A stretch of DNA of 64,000 nt from Sulfuritalea sp. (GTDB lineage Bacteria > Pseudomonadota > Gammaproteobacteria > Burkholderiales > Rhodocyclaceae), in assembly GCA_030651305.1 (NCBI GenBank), contig JAUSCI010000028.1, positions 1 to 64,000 on the forward strand, given 5' to 3'. Every line of letters begins with the position of its first letter. The stretch's first letter is position 1. The notes under the pieces are model-generated. The model ran no database searches. It was not told where the DNA came from and was given only the letters and a program-made list of their open reading frames with translations. Positions 1 through 9,773 of the stretch are shown in pieces. The position numbers were made by a program, and so were the translations under genes.

Positions 1-3000
1 GTCACGATCATCGGCCTGACGAATCCGATGGCGATCAACAACAACGGCGGCAGCATCAACGCCCAGACCGGCACCATCAACCTGAACGGCGCGGTCAGTT
101 TCAGCGGCGCGTCGAGCATTGGCGGCAATGTCACGGTCAGCGGCGGCGGTGGCAACAACAGCGGCACGCTCACGCTGAACGCGGGTGCCGTGCTGGATTA
201 CACCGGCGGATCGCATGCCTTTACCGGGGCAACGACTTTCGGCGGTGCCGGCACACTGACGCTGTCGGGCGCTACCTGGACCGGCGCCGGTACAGTCAGT
301 CTCGATAGTGGCGGCCTGAACTGGACCGGTGGCACGCTCGGCGTCGGCGGAGCAGGCGGCATCACCGTGGCGACGGGCAGGACGCTGGCGATCAGTGGCG
401 GCGCCGCCAAGTTCCTCGATGGCGGCAAGCTGACCAACGCAGGCACGACCACATTTACAGATGCCGGCAACCTGGTCCTCAACAACGATGCATTGCTGAC
501 CAACAATGCCCTGTTCGACATACAGAGCGACTCTGATTTCCAATTCACCGCCGGTGTCGCGCCATCCCTCGCCAACACCGGTACCCTGCGCAAGTCCGGC
601 GGAGCGCTGGACACCGTCATCGGCCTGACCAATCCCTTCGCCTTCACCAACTCCGGCATCCTCGATGTCCAGCTCGGGACTTTGAACGCACAAACGAGCA
701 GCTTCAGCCACACCGGCACCATGAATCTTGCGGCCGGCGCCACCTTCCAGCGCACGGGCGGCTTCACCAACGCCGGCATCATTCAGGGCCAGGGCACCGT
801 CAACGTGGGCGCCGGCAGCACGCTCTCGAATGCCGGCGGCACGCTGCGCCCGGCGGGTGTCGGCGCTGCGGGCACGCTCGCCGTGACGGGCAATCTGAAC
901 CTGGCCGGTGGCATCATCGAAATCGATCTGGGCGGGACGGCGGCGGGTCTTTCCGACAAGCTTTCCGTAATCGGCAACGTGACTCTGGGCGGTACGCTGA
1001 ATGCCAGCCTGACGGGCGGCTACGTGCCAGTCAATGCCGATTTCATTCCCATCGTGACCATGACCGGCACGGCTAGCGGTACTTTTGCTTCTGCAATTCT
1101 GCCGCCCAACATGGATGCCGGCTACAACCTGGCGGCGGGCGAGGCCTCGCGCCTGATCTTTTCGACCGTGGGCACCAAGACCTTCCTCAACACGGCCAGC
1201 GACCTGAACTGGGCGACCCCGGCCAACTGGTCGGGCGGCGCGGTGCCGGGCTCCGGCAATACGGCGCTCATCAGTTCAGGCTTCGCCGTCGCGCATCCCA
1301 CGGGCAATGACACCATTGCCGCGCTCACCGTGAATAGCGGCAACTCGCTGGATGTGTCGGGTGGTTCGCTGACCGTGACCGGCGCAACCGCGGTAGGCGG
1401 CTCGCTCGCCGTATCGGGAGGCACACTGGTACTGAATGGCGCATCCTCGGTACAAACCCTTGGCATGACCGGCGGCGCGCTGAATGGCAGCGGCAACCTG
1501 ACAGTCGTCAATGGTTTCAACTACAGCAGCGGTAGCGTCGGACTCAGCGGTGCACTGGATGTGAGCCACACCGGCAATCTCTTGCTGCCCGCGCTGGGAT
1601 CGCTGACCTCGCTGCTGGCCAGCGCGACGGGAAATCTGACCCTGACGGGCGGCATCGCCGCGAGCGCCACCGGCAACGCCATCGTTCTCGCTGCCGGGCA
1701 AAACTTCGTCGATAGCGGGAATCACCCGCTAACGGCGAGCAACGGGCGCTGGCTGGTGTATTCGCAAAGCCCGGCGACGATTGCCAAGGGCGGACTCACC
1801 TCTGCTTTCCGTCACTACGGCAGTACGCTTGGAAGCTACGCCCCGGGCAGCGTCAGTGAAAGCGGTAACGGCTTCATCTATGCGTCCGCGGCAGGAACGC
1901 TGTCCGTCACCGCCACCGCTACGGGTACGCCGAGCCACGTCTACGGCGACGCACCGAGCGCCAGCTTCGGCTATACGCTGACCGGTTTTGCCGATGCCGA
2001 GGATAACGCCGGGAATATCGGCATTGCGGGTTCACCCGTCTTCAATGTGCCGATACCTACGGCTGCCAGCGATGCGGGCAGCTACAGCGTGAGCTATGTC
2101 AGCAACTTGTCGAGCAGCGTCGGCTACACCTTCGGCGCAGGAACGGGACTGGCCTACAGCGTCAGCCAGGCTCCGCTTACCATCACGGCCAACAATCAGG
2201 GCAAGGTCTACGGCGACGTTCTCAGCTTTGCCGGCACCGAATTCCTTGCCTCCGGCTTGAAAAACAGCCAGACCGTGGGCGACGTTACGCTGGCCAGCGG
2301 CGGTGCGGCAGCCATTGCCAACGTCGGCGGTTCGCCTTACGCCATTTCGGCCAGCGCCGCCAAGGGCGGCAGCTTCAATTCCGCCAATTACAGCATCACT
2401 TATGTCGACGGCGCGCTGGCCGTTACAGCGCGACCACTGACGGTAAGCTTTACCGCGCCGACCAAGACCTACGACGGCAATCCAGCGGCATCGGTCGGGG
2501 CATTTGTGCTGAACAACGTGGCCAACGGCGACTCACTCGGATTGCTCGGAACTGCGACTGCGGCGTATGACAGCCGCCATGTCGGGGCCGCCAAGACCGT
2601 GAGCTATAACGCGCTTGGGCTTTCCGGCGGCGCTGCTGCCAACTACAGCCTGCCTCCGTCCGCTAACGGTACCGGCGCCATCACGCAACTGGCCAGCGTG
2701 GCGTGGACCGGAGGAACTTCCGGCATCTGGTCGAATGCGGCGAACTGGGCAGGAGGCGCCTTGCCCGACAACGATAACGTTGCCCAGGTAATCATTCCAG
2801 CGGGTAGCTCCGTGCTTGTTACCGACAATCAGGCTCTGAATCTGGGAAACACAGCCATCGAGGTTCTCGGCAGCAATTTTGAACTCGACGTCACCGGTGG
2901 CATCAGGTCCGGCAGCGGCAAGATCCGCGCCTTGGCGGGAAGCATCAGCCTCATCGCGCACAGTCCGATCGTGATCGGCAGCGGCGGCGTCGAAACGTCG

Positions 3001-3705
3001 GGTGGCATCACCCTGAGCGCCTTGACGCCAAGTGTCGACAGCACCATTACGCTGAATGGAGCGCTGGTGGCGGGCGGTGCAGTGAGTCTGGCGGCCTATG
3101 GCGCGATTGCGCAAAACGCTGCGATTCAGGGACAGAACATTGCTCTCACCAGTACCAGCGGCAACATCGTCGCCGCCGCCGGGGCCGTGAGCAGCGTTGC
3201 GGCAGGCGGCACAATCAATTACAGCGCCACGAGCGGGAGCATCACGTCCAGCCCCGGCAACTTTGCCGGCGCGGCGCCGATCCTCAATGAGCAGGCAAGT
3301 ACCTCTACAACGACTTCGACGACTGCAATCACCGACATCACCAACGCGATCTCCAAGGCCACGGAGGCGCCTGCCGATGAGAAAGTGAAGACGCCGGAGA
3401 CGCCACCGCCCGCGCCCACGGAGAGCACCGGCGACAAGATCCTGCTGGCATCGATCTCGCAAACGACCGGAGGCGAGGCGGGAACCTTTGGCGACGCTGC
3501 GGAGCCAACAGTCGGCGCCGGCGATACGGCGATCACTCGGACAACAGACGCGGCGCCGGCTGGCGAGAAGACGCCGGCGAACGCCGAGGAAAAGAAGGAA
3601 GCCAGCAAGGACAAGGAAAAAGAAGAGAAGAAAGAAAGGCCTGCACGCGACGAGAAGAAGCAGGAAGGTCGAGCGGCGGCGAAGAAAGTCGCTCAATGCT
3701 CATGA
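1..3705 (+). CDS. large MBG-domain surface adhesin (filamentous haemagglutinin-like), 5' end outside window
   Basis: The frame is open from base 1, so the gene begins upstream; the ATG at 28 is internal. At least 1234 residues are seen. Most are Gly/Ala/Ser/Thr/Asn-rich short beta-repeats of the kind that form beta-helical secreted adhesins. Phrases recur, for example IGLTNP at the very start and again near base 625. Three MBG/YDG-like modules follow (about 1900-2150, 2170-2430 and 2431-2690; VYGD, VYGD and TYDG signatures), and two related N-W-x-x-x-x-N-W segments lie near 1200 and 2715. The C-terminus is a Lys/Glu-rich charged tail. The secretion route is not visible; two-partner secretion is possible. 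A copy of the interspersed repeat lies in frame near the end. Confidence 0.8.
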   Translation, partial: VTIIGLTNPMAINNNGGSINAQTGTINLNGAVSFSGASSIGGNVTVSGGGGNNSGTLTLNAGAVLDYTGGSHAFTGATTFGGAGTLTLSGATWTGAGTVSLDSGGLNWTGGTLGVGGAGGITVATGRTLAISGGAAKFLDGGKLTNAGTTTFTDAGNLVLNNDALLTNNALFDIQSDSDFQFTAGVAPSLANTGTLRKSGGALDTVIGLTNPFAFTNSGILDVQLGTLNAQTSSFSHTGTMNLAAGATFQRTGGFTNAGIIQGQGTVNVGAGSTLSNAGGTLRPAGVGAAGTLAVTGNLNLAGGIIEIDLGGTAAGLSDKLSVIGNVTLGGTLNASLTGGYVPVNADFIPIVTMTGTASGTFASAILPPNMDAGYNLAAGEASRLIFSTVGTKTFLNTASDLNWATPANWSGGAVPGSGNTALISSGFAVAHPTGNDTIAALTVNSGNSLDVSGGSLTVTGATAVGGSLAVSGGTLVLNGASSVQTLGMTGGALNGSGNLTVVNGFNYSSGSVGLSGALDVSHTGNLLLPALGSLTSLLASATGNLTLTGGIAASATGNAIVLAAGQNFVDSGNHPLTASNGRWLVYSQSPATIAKGGLTSAFRHYGSTLGSYAPGSVSESGNGFIYASAAGTLSVTATATGTPSHVYGDAPSASFGYTLTGFADAEDNAGNIGIAGSPVFNVPIPTAASDAGSYSVSYVSNLSSSVGYTFGAGTGLAYSVSQAPLTITANNQGKVYGDVLSFAGTEFLASGLKNSQTVGDVTLASGGAAAIANVGGSPYAISASAAKGGSFNSANYSITYVDGALAVTARPLTVSFTAPTKTYDGNPAASVGAFVLNNVANGDSLGLLGTATAAYDSRHVGAAKTVSYNALGLSGGAAANYSLPPSANGTGAITQLASVAWTGGTSGIWSNAANWAGGALPDNDNVAQVIIPAGSSVLVTDNQALNLGNTAIEVLGSNFELDVTGGIRSGSGKIRALAGSISLIAHSPIVIGSGGVETSGGITLSALTPSVDSTITLNGALVAGGAVSLAAYGAIAQNAAIQGQNIALTSTSGNIVAAAGAVSSVAAGGTINYSATSGSITSSPGNFAGAAPILNEQASTSTTTSTTAITDITNAISKATEAPADEKVKTPETPPPAPTESTGDKILLASISQTTGGEAGTFGDAAEPTVGAGDTAITRTTDAAPAGEKTPANAEEKKEASKDKEKEEKKERPARDEKKQEGRAAAKKVAQCS
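3510..3532 (+). repeat. interspersed 23-bp repeat, copy A (inside adhesin gene)
   Basis: It matches the family consensus (begins AGTCGGCGCYGG, ends ATACGGCGA) with pyrimidine variants only. Read in the gene frame it encodes VGAGDTA, in the low-complexity region before the charged tail. Confidence 0.85.
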
Positions 3706-3903
3706 GCCCTTCCGGAAACGGTGTTGGAAGCAGGGTTGGCATTGGCGGTTGACCGCGTGGATTTCGACTGCCCTGTCAACGCAACGCAGCTTGGGGCGTT
3801 AGTCCCAATGTGTATCTGGTAAAAAGTCGTTCCGGGTTGGCGGCAAACTTGGCCGTTTGACTCGATTCCACCAGTGCCATCAACCTTGCCAAGGAGACTC
3901 ACC

Positions 3904-4218
3904 ATGCGTATCGTCACTCTTCTCATCGCTTCTGCCGTTATTGCCTCCCCTGTGTTCGCGCAGCAATCGATGCGTTCCAGCAACCCCGAAGGTGTCCAGA
4001 TTCAGGGCAACACCGATATCAAGGCCAAGCAGACGAACACTACCGCCGTTGCAGTAGGCGAAGGCAACACCGCCAAGAACACAGCCGGCGCCATCAAGGG
4101 TGGCACCCAGATCCAGGGCAACACCAAGATCAAGGCCAGCCAGAAGAACGCGACTGCAGTTGCCAGCGGCAAAGGCAACACCGCCGCCAACGAAGCCGGC
4201 GTGATCGGCGGCAAGTAA
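3904..4218 (+). CDS. small secreted protein with two tandem 37-residue repeats
   Basis: The ATG at 3904 is chosen because AAGGAG precedes it by a few bases; an upstream ATG at 3874 lacks such a site. The 104-residue product begins with a signal peptide (MRIVTLLIASAVIASPVFAQ). The mature part is almost entirely two copies of a module with QIQGNT, IKA, Q, N, TAVA, G-x-GNTA and N-x-AG in register. Short regularly spaced Gln/Asn and beta-prone residues recall amyloid or beta-solenoid subunits, but no family is recognised. It follows the adhesin gene with a 198-bp gap and ends at a strong terminator, so it is probably its own transcript. An exported surface or matrix role is inference. Confidence 0.75.
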   Translation: MRIVTLLIASAVIASPVFAQQSMRSSNPEGVQIQGNTDIKAKQTNTTAVAVGEGNTAKNTAGAIKGGTQIQGNTKIKASQKNATAVASGKGNTAANEAGVIGGK

Positions 4219-4244
4219 TACCAGTTACCGTTCTTGATTGACTG

Positions 4245-4271
4245 AAAGGCGGGGGCGACCCCGCCTTTTTT
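4245..4271 (+). terminator. rho-independent terminator after the small secreted protein
   Basis: A 7-bp GC stem (GGCGGGG/CCCCGCC) with a four-base GCGA loop, flanked by AAA and a run of six T. Because of the flanking A run it could also serve the convergent phoR transcript. Confidence 0.85.
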
Positions 4272-4337
4272 CTCGATGTGCTGCAAGTGCGGCTGAAACT
4301 GGCCGCATGTTTCCAGCGTCATCTTCGTTCGTGCGTG

Positions 4338-5633
4338 TCAGGACAAGCGCGCCTTCGGAAACACCGCCCGGAACGTGCTGCCCTTGCCGGGAGTGGACTC
4401 GATTTCCAGTTTGCCCTGGTGCCGGATCAGAACATGCTTGGCGATGGCCAGGCCGAGTCCGGTGCCACCCGTTGCCGATGAGCGTCCCTTGTCGACTCGA
4501 TAAAAGCGTTCGGTCAGGCGCGGGATGTGGTCGGTTGCGATGCCGATGCCATTGTCGGCTACTTCGAATACCGGCAGGCCGTCGCGCAACACCCAGCGTA
4601 GCGCTATGTCTCCGCCCTCCGGGGAGTAGCGGACGGCATTGCTGATCAGGTTGGAAAAAGCGCTGCGCAATTCCTCGCGGCTACCGTAGAAATTCCCTGC
4701 CGCGATTTCCAGCGTCAATTTGTGCTTGCCGCCGCTCAAGGCGGTCCCTTCCTCGACCAGTGTCGCCAGCAGCGCCGGTATGTCGACTACGTCCTCATTG
4801 GCAGGTGGTTGCGTGTCGTCGAGGGCGGACAACGCCAGCAGATCCCTGACCAGCCGCTCCATGCGCAGTGCCTGCTCATACATCAGGGCGTGATGCCGCG
4901 CCAGATTCGGCGAAGCGACGACATCTCCCGCCGCCAGGCCTTCGAGGAAACCGACAATCACGGTCAGCGGAGTCCGCAATTCATGCGAGACGTTGGCGAC
5001 GAAATCGCGCCGCATGGTGTCAGCCAGTTCGATCGCGGTGATATCCCGGCTGATCAGCAGGCGACCGGACTCGGCGAATGGAATCATCGACAGCGACAGG
5101 GTTCGCACCGGTGGCGAGGTGCTTTTTAGAACCACCGGGTCGACTTTTCCCTCGTCCTGAACGTAAGCCGTAAAGACCGGTTCGCGCACCAGATGGGTGA
5201 TAGGCATGCCGCGGTCCTGCACCGCGTCGATGCCGAGGTGTCGGGTTGCCACCGAGTTGCACCATTCGATGCGCTTCATGGCGTCGAGCAGGACAATCCC
5301 GTCGGGTAGCGCCTCGGCCGCCTGGCTGAGTCGCTCCAGGGAATCCGACAAGCGTTCGCGTCCGGCCAGTTCCTCACGGCGCAGGCGATACAGTGCGGCG
5401 AATGCGTCGCCCCATTCGCCCGAGGATTCGGGTACCGCGACTGCGTTTTCCCAACGCGTGCGGTCGAGCCAGCGTGTCAGGCGGCCCAGCTGAATCAAGT
5501 GGTACGCGTAACCTGCGGCCAATCCGGCGGCCAGGAGCGCCCATCCCGTCGCGTCGTCGAGAAAGAGGCCGACAGCCAGCGCCACCACTATCAACGTCAA
5601 TATGCGCAACAGCGGACCTGCCCAGAATGGCAT
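4338..5633 (-). CDS. phoR: phosphate regulon sensor histidine kinase PhoR
   Basis: A 431-residue membrane histidine kinase that phosphorylates PhoB when phosphate is scarce and is held inactive by Pst-PhoU when phosphate is ample. Two hydrophobic segments lie in the first 45 residues, with no large periplasmic domain, as usual for PhoR. A PAS region follows (about 95-200), then the HisKA motif with the phosphorylated His in NVSHELRTPLT, then the HATPase N and G boxes (NAVRYSPEGG, DNGIGI, GGTGLGL). It starts 6 bases after the phoB stop, so the two are one transcript. Length and order match proteobacterial phoBR. Confidence 0.95.
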   Translation of the reverse strand: MPFWAGPLLRILTLIVVALAVGLFLDDATGWALLAAGLAAGYAYHLIQLGRLTRWLDRTRWENAVAVPESSGEWGDAFAALYRLRREELAGRERLSDSLERLSQAAEALPDGIVLLDAMKRIEWCNSVATRHLGIDAVQDRGMPITHLVREPVFTAYVQDEGKVDPVVLKSTSPPVRTLSLSMIPFAESGRLLISRDITAIELADTMRRDFVANVSHELRTPLTVIVGFLEGLAAGDVVASPNLARHHALMYEQALRMERLVRDLLALSALDDTQPPANEDVVDIPALLATLVEEGTALSGGKHKLTLEIAAGNFYGSREELRSAFSNLISNAVRYSPEGGDIALRWVLRDGLPVFEVADNGIGIATDHIPRLTERFYRVDKGRSSATGGTGLGLAIAKHVLIRHQGKLEIESTPGKGSTFRAVFPKARLS

Positions 5634-5639
5634 GGAAAG

Positions 5640-6338
5640 CTAACCGTTCTTGCCCGAAAACCGGTAACCGACACCGCGCACGGTTTCGATCAGGTCATCG
5701 CCACGGCTGCCGATGGCAACCCGCAAGCGCCGTATCGAGACATCCACGGTGCGCTCCTCGACGAAGCGATGGTCGCCCCAGACCAGATCGAGCAACTGGC
5801 CACGGTTGAAGACCCGTCCCGGCTGGCTCAGCAGCAGGCGCAGCAGCTTGAATTCAGTCGGCCTCAGCGCACACTCGGCGCCATCGACCGTCACCGAGAC
5901 GACTGCCGGATCGAGGCGTACGCCGGACACCGCGACGATATCTCCGCCGTGCTGCGGCGCCCGACGCCTCAGCAAGGCGCGAATGCGGGCGACCAGTTCG
6001 CGCGGGCTGAATGGCTTGGTGACGTAATCGTCGGCGCCGCTCTCGAGTCCCGCAACGCGATCCGCTTCGCCGCCACGCGCCGTCAGCATGATGAGCGGCA
6101 GCGCCGCCGTGCGCTGATCGGCGCGCAACTGCCGGGCCAGTTGCAGTCCGGACATCCCGGGCAGCATCCAGTCGATAAGCACGGCTTCCGGCAACTGGCA
6201 GTTGATCGACCGCAGGGCCTCTTCCGCAGAGCCGGCAACTTCGATGTCGAAACCCGCGGTAGCCAAGGTGATCTTCAGCAGTTCCTGGATCGAGGTTTCG
6301 TCTTCGACCGCAAGAACGCGGGTCATGATGCCGCTCAT
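5640..6338 (-). CDS. phoB: phosphate regulon response regulator PhoB
   Basis: An OmpR-type regulator of 232 residues. The receiver has the acidic pair in AVEDE, the phospho-acceptor Asp in LIDWMLPG and the Lys in VTKPF. The C-terminal winged helix carries the LRPTEFKLL and RTVDVSIRRLR signatures of PhoB, which binds Pho boxes. The start at 6338 overlaps the phoU stop (ATGA); a second ATG four codons later (6326) gives the more usual PhoB N-terminus and is an alternative. Confidence 0.95.
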   Translation of the reverse strand: MSGIMTRVLAVEDETSIQELLKITLATAGFDIEVAGSAEEALRSINCQLPEAVLIDWMLPGMSGLQLARQLRADQRTAALPLIMLTARGGEADRVAGLESGADDYVTKPFSPRELVARIRALLRRRAPQHGGDIVAVSGVRLDPAVVSVTVDGAECALRPTEFKLLRLLLSQPGRVFNRGQLLDLVWGDHRFVEERTVDVSIRRLRVAIGSRGDDLIETVRGVGYRFSGKNG

Positions 6339-7057
6339 GCGCTTTCGCCTTCTCCTTTGGCGTCGCGTTCAAGCTGGTCCCAGGTCACATGGCGGACATC
6401 GGTGCCGCGGGCGATATAGATAATCTGCTCCGCGATATTCTTGGCGTGGTCGCCAACGCGCTCGACCGCCTTGGCAATGAACAGGATCTCCAGCGCAACT
6501 GAAATCGTGCGCGGATCCTCCATCATGAAAGTGATCAACTGGCGCGTGATGGCCTGAAACTTCTCGTCGATGGCGACGTCGTCGCGGACGATGGCGGCGG
6601 CGCCTACCGCATCCTGCCGGGCGAAGGCATCGAGCGCGGAGCGTAGCAGCCTGACCGCGATTTCGCCCATCTCGCGAATATCGGAAATACAGGGTACCCG
6701 CCGCATCTCGTGATCGAAAATCCCCTTCGCCTTGCGCGCGATCTTGGCCGCCTTGTCGCCGCAGCGTTCGAGGTCGGTGACGATCTTGCTGATGCCCATG
6801 AGCATGCGCAGGTCGACGGCCGCCGGCTGGCGGCGGGCGATGATCAGCGCACAGGCTTCGTCGATTCCGACTTCGTGGGCGTTGACGCGGTGATCGTCGT
6901 TTTCTATTAGCTCAAGTTGCTCCAAGTCGCCGACGCCGAAGGCTTCGATGGCGTCGTGGATCTGCTGCTCGACCAGTCCGCCCATCTGCAATACCCGCGT
7001 GCGCAGTTCGTCCAGCTCCTCGTCGAAACGCCGGGATGAATGATCACTGACAACCAT
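6335..7057 (-). CDS. phoU: phosphate signalling protein PhoU
   Basis: A 240-residue all-helical protein with two PhoU repeats. Each carries the metal-binding acidic signature (E-x-x-x-D types; IVTDLERCGDKAAKIA and KAVERVGDHAKNIAEQ are diagnostic). PhoU links the Pst transporter to PhoR and limits phosphate uptake. It lies between pstB and phoB, 21 bases after pstB, with its stop overlapping the phoB start, in the standard order for this regulon. Confidence 0.95.
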   Translation of the reverse strand: MVVSDHSSRRFDEELDELRTRVLQMGGLVEQQIHDAIEAFGVGDLEQLELIENDDHRVNAHEVGIDEACALIIARRQPAAVDLRMLMGISKIVTDLERCGDKAAKIARKAKGIFDHEMRRVPCISDIREMGEIAVRLLRSALDAFARQDAVGAAAIVRDDVAIDEKFQAITRQLITFMMEDPRTISVALEILFIAKAVERVGDHAKNIAEQIIYIARGTDVRHVTWDQLERDAKGEGESA

Positions 7058-7078
7058 GATGTCTCCTTGTTGGCCGCA

Positions 7079-7858
7079 TCAACCGAAACGGCCTGTTATG
7101 TAGTCCTCGGTCGCCTTCATCTTCGGTTTGACGAAGACTTCGTCGGTGATGCCAAACTCGATCAGTTCGCCCAGGTACATGTAGGCGGTGAAGTCCGATA
7201 CCCGCGCCGCCTGCTGCATGTTGTGGGTGACGATGACGATGGTGAAGTCTTCCTTCAACTCGTTGAGCAATTCCTCGATGCGCATCGTCGAAATCGGATC
7301 AAGCGCCGAGGTCGGCTCGTCGAGCAGCAGCACCTCCGGCTTGACGGCAATGCCGCGGGCGATGCACAGGCGCTGCTGCTGGCCGCCCGACAGGCTCATG
7401 CCGCTGTACTGGAGCTTGTCCTTGGCTTCTTCCCACAACGCTGCCTTGCGCAGCGCCCACTCGACCCGGTCATCCATTTCGACGCGCGAGAGCTGCTCGT
7501 GCAGGCGCACGCCGAAGGCGATGTTCTCATAGATCGACATCGGGAAGGGTGTCGGTTTCTGGAACACCATGCCGACCTTGGCGCGCAGTTCATTGACGCT
7601 GACGCCGCGATCCAGGATGTTGCGACCGTCGAGCAATATCTCGCCCACCGCGCGCTGGTCGGGATAGAGGTCGTACATCCGGTTGAGGGTGCGCAACAGG
7701 GTCGACTTGCCGCAGCCCGAGGGGCCGATGAAGGAGGTGATCTTCCGCGAGTAGACGTCAAGGTTGATGTTCCTCAGGGCATGGTACTTGCCGTAATAGA
7801 AGTCGAATTTCCTGATGGAAATTTGCGTCGTCAATCCGGGCATGGGGCTGGTATTCAT
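7079..7858 (-). CDS. pstB: phosphate ABC transporter ATP-binding protein PstB
   Basis: A 259-residue ABC ATPase with Walker [10 protein letters not shown], signature [14 protein letters not shown], Walker [12 protein letters not shown] and the switch His in [14 protein letters not shown]. The sequence [13 protein letters not shown]-like N-terminus and the length are typical of PstB. It powers high-affinity phosphate import with PstA and PstC on the inner face of the membrane. It is followed closely by phoU and preceded by pstA. Confidence 0.96.
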   Translation of the reverse strand: MNTSPMPGLTTQISIRKFDFYYGKYHALRNINLDVYSRKITSFIGPSGCGKSTLLRTLNRMYDLYPDQRAVGEILLDGRNILDRGVSVNELRAKVGMVFQKPTPFPMSIYENIAFGVRLHEQLSRVEMDDRVEWALRKAALWEEAKDKLQYSGMSLSGGQQQRLCIARGIAVKPEVLLLDEPTSALDPISTMRIEELLNELKEDFTIVIVTHNMQQAARVSDFTAYMYLGELIEFGITDEVFVKPKMKATEDYITGRFG

Positions 7859-7886
7859 TTTTTCTCGCTATTGAGCCGAAGGCCTG

Positions 7887-8732
7887 TCAGGTATGCTTTG
7901 AAGCCCGGAATATCACGCGTGCGATGATATTCAGGGCCAGTACGCCCATGGTGATGAGGAACACCGCCGACCATGCCAGCTGTTGCCAGTCCTTGTAAGG
8001 GCTCATGGCAAATTTGAAAATCGTTACCGGCAGATTGGCGATCGGCCCGTTCATGTTGAGCGTCCAGAACTGGTTGGACAGGGCCGTGAACAACAGGGGC
8101 GCGGTCTCGCCGGAAATGCGTGCGATGGCCAGCAGCACACCGGTGAGGATGCCGGCGAGGGATGCGCGCAAGGTTACCTTGACGATCACCTTCCATTTCG
8201 GCGCACCGAGGGCGAATGCCGCCTCGCGCATGGTGTTGGGCACCAGCAGCAGCATGTTCTCGGTGGCGCGGATGACGACGGGGATGACCAGCATGGCCAG
8301 CGCTATCACGCCGGAATAGCCGGAGAAATGCCCCGCCTGTGCCACATAGATTGCATATACGAACAGGCCAATGACGATCGACGGCGCCGAGAGCAGGATG
8401 TCGTTGAGAAACTGGGTGACGCGTCCCAGCCATGTGTGCTTGCCATATTCGGCCAGATAGATGCCGGCCAGGATGCCGATCGGCGTGCCCAGCAGCGTTC
8501 CCAGGGAAACCAGCAGCAGGCTGCCGACGATGGCGTTCAACAGGCCGCCCTCGGAACCCGGTGGCGGCGTCATCTGGGTGAACAACTTCGGCGACAGGCT
8601 GGCGATGCCGAGGTCGAGGGTGGTGAACAGGATCCAGAACAGCCAGAACAGTCCGAAGGACATGGCCAGGAATGCCAGCGTCAGCGCCATGCGGTTCTTG
8701 AACTTGCGCCAGGTGGAGAGCTTGGTGGCCAT
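7887..8732 (-). CDS. pstA: phosphate ABC transporter permease PstA
   Basis: A 281-residue inner-membrane permease with about six hydrophobic segments. The cytoplasmic EAA-like loop that contacts PstB is seen around [16 protein letters not shown]. It overlaps nothing: pstC ends 3 bases upstream and pstB starts 28 bases downstream. The N-terminal K/R-rich stretch before the first membrane segment is usual for PstA. Confidence 0.95.
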   Translation of the reverse strand: MATKLSTWRKFKNRMALTLAFLAMSFGLFWLFWILFTTLDLGIASLSPKLFTQMTPPPGSEGGLLNAIVGSLLLVSLGTLLGTPIGILAGIYLAEYGKHTWLGRVTQFLNDILLSAPSIVIGLFVYAIYVAQAGHFSGYSGVIALAMLVIPVVIRATENMLLLVPNTMREAAFALGAPKWKVIVKVTLRASLAGILTGVLLAIARISGETAPLLFTALSNQFWTLNMNGPIANLPVTIFKFAMSPYKDWQQLAWSAVFLITMGVLALNIIARVIFRASKHT

Positions 8733-8735
8733 GGT

Positions 8736-9683
8736 TCAGGTTTCCCGCCCGCTTTGTCGGGACAACTGCATGAGCAGCAACTTGGACAGGCTCAAAACCA
8801 CAAAGGTGATGAAGAACAGGATCAGGCCGAGTTCGATCAGCGAGGCGGCGTAGATCGGCGAGTCGGCCTCGGCGAATTCGTTGGCGAGCGCGGAAGCGAT
8901 GCTGTTGCCGGGCAGGAATAGCGAAAATCCGCCGAAGACGTTCATGTTGCCGATCAGGAAAGTCACCGCCATGGTTTCGCCGAGCGCGCGGCCCAAGCCC
9001 AGCATGACGCCGCCGATCACGCCGACCTTGGTATAGGGCAGCACCACATGCCAGACGACTTCCCAGGTGGTCGCGCCCAGCCCGTAGGCCGACTCCTTGA
9101 GCATCGGCGGCGTGACGTCGAAAACGTCGCGCATCACCGAGGCGATGAAAGGAATCGTCATGATCGCCAGCACGACTCCGGCGCTGAGAATGCCGATTCC
9201 CAGCGCGGGACCGGAAAACAGCTCGCCAATCACCGGCAGTTTGCCCAGGGTAGCCGCCAGCATCGGTTGCGCATAATTGGCGAAGACGGGAGAAAAAACC
9301 AGCAATCCCCACATGCCGTAGACGATGCTGGGCACGCCCGCCAGCAACTCGATGGCGATGCCGAGCGGACGCTTCAGCCAGACCGGAGCCATCTCGGTAA
9401 GAAAGATCGCGATGCCGAAGCTGACCGGCACGGCAATGATCAGGGCGATGAGGGAGGTTGCCAGCGTGCCGTAGATCGGAATCAGGGCGCCGAAGCGCTC
9501 CATCGGCGGATTCCACTCGCCCGACCAGAGGAAGCCCCAGCCGAAACGCTCGATGGCCGGCCAGGCACCGTGGACCAGCGAGGCGACCGTGCCGCCCAGC
9601 ATCAGCAGCACGAATAGCGCAAAGAAACGGGTCAGGTTGAAGAAGACCCAATCGCCCAGCCTGCCTTGTCTTGTCGAACTCAT
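8736..9683 (-). CDS. pstC: phosphate ABC transporter permease PstC
   Basis: A 315-residue permease, partner of PstA, with six predicted membrane segments and the PstC signatures [20 protein letters not shown] and the coupling loop [18 protein letters not shown]. It lies 90 bases downstream of pstS, separated by a strong 12-bp hairpin, an arrangement that usually lets the binding protein be made in excess over the membrane parts. Confidence 0.95.
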   Translation of the reverse strand: MSSTRQGRLGDWVFFNLTRFFALFVLLMLGGTVASLVHGAWPAIERFGWGFLWSGEWNPPMERFGALIPIYGTLATSLIALIIAVPVSFGIAIFLTEMAPVWLKRPLGIAIELLAGVPSIVYGMWGLLVFSPVFANYAQPMLAATLGKLPVIGELFSGPALGIGILSAGVVLAIMTIPFIASVMRDVFDVTPPMLKESAYGLGATTWEVVWHVVLPYTKVGVIGGVMLGLGRALGETMAVTFLIGNMNVFGGFSLFLPGNSIASALANEFAEADSPIYAASLIELGLILFFITFVVLSLSKLLLMQLSRQSGRET

Positions 9684-9714
9684 TTGGTCTTTGCGGATGG
9701 CGTAGTTCGTTATC

Positions 9715-9750
9715 GGCCCACGGCGCTCGTCAACATGGGCGCCGTGGGCC
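9715..9750 (-). promoter_or_regulatory. pstS-pstC intergenic hairpin (attenuator or mRNA 3'-end stabiliser)
   Basis: A perfect 12-bp inverted repeat (GGCCCACGGCGC / GCGCCGTGGGCC) around a 12-base loop, without a T run. In this position such a stem would protect the pstS message or reduce read-through into pstC. Confidence 0.75.
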
Positions 9751-9773
9751 GTTACCAGGGTGTTGATTGAGCT

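Noticed and set aside
2533-3696. Long minus-strand reading frame antisense to the adhesin
   Set aside because: It is an Arg/Gly-rich shadow of the repetitive, GC-rich adhesin codons with no protein-like features.
7855-9651. 598-codon minus-strand frame across pstA and pstC
   Set aside because: It runs in another frame over two clear permease genes and has an Arg/His-rich composition typical of a shadow.
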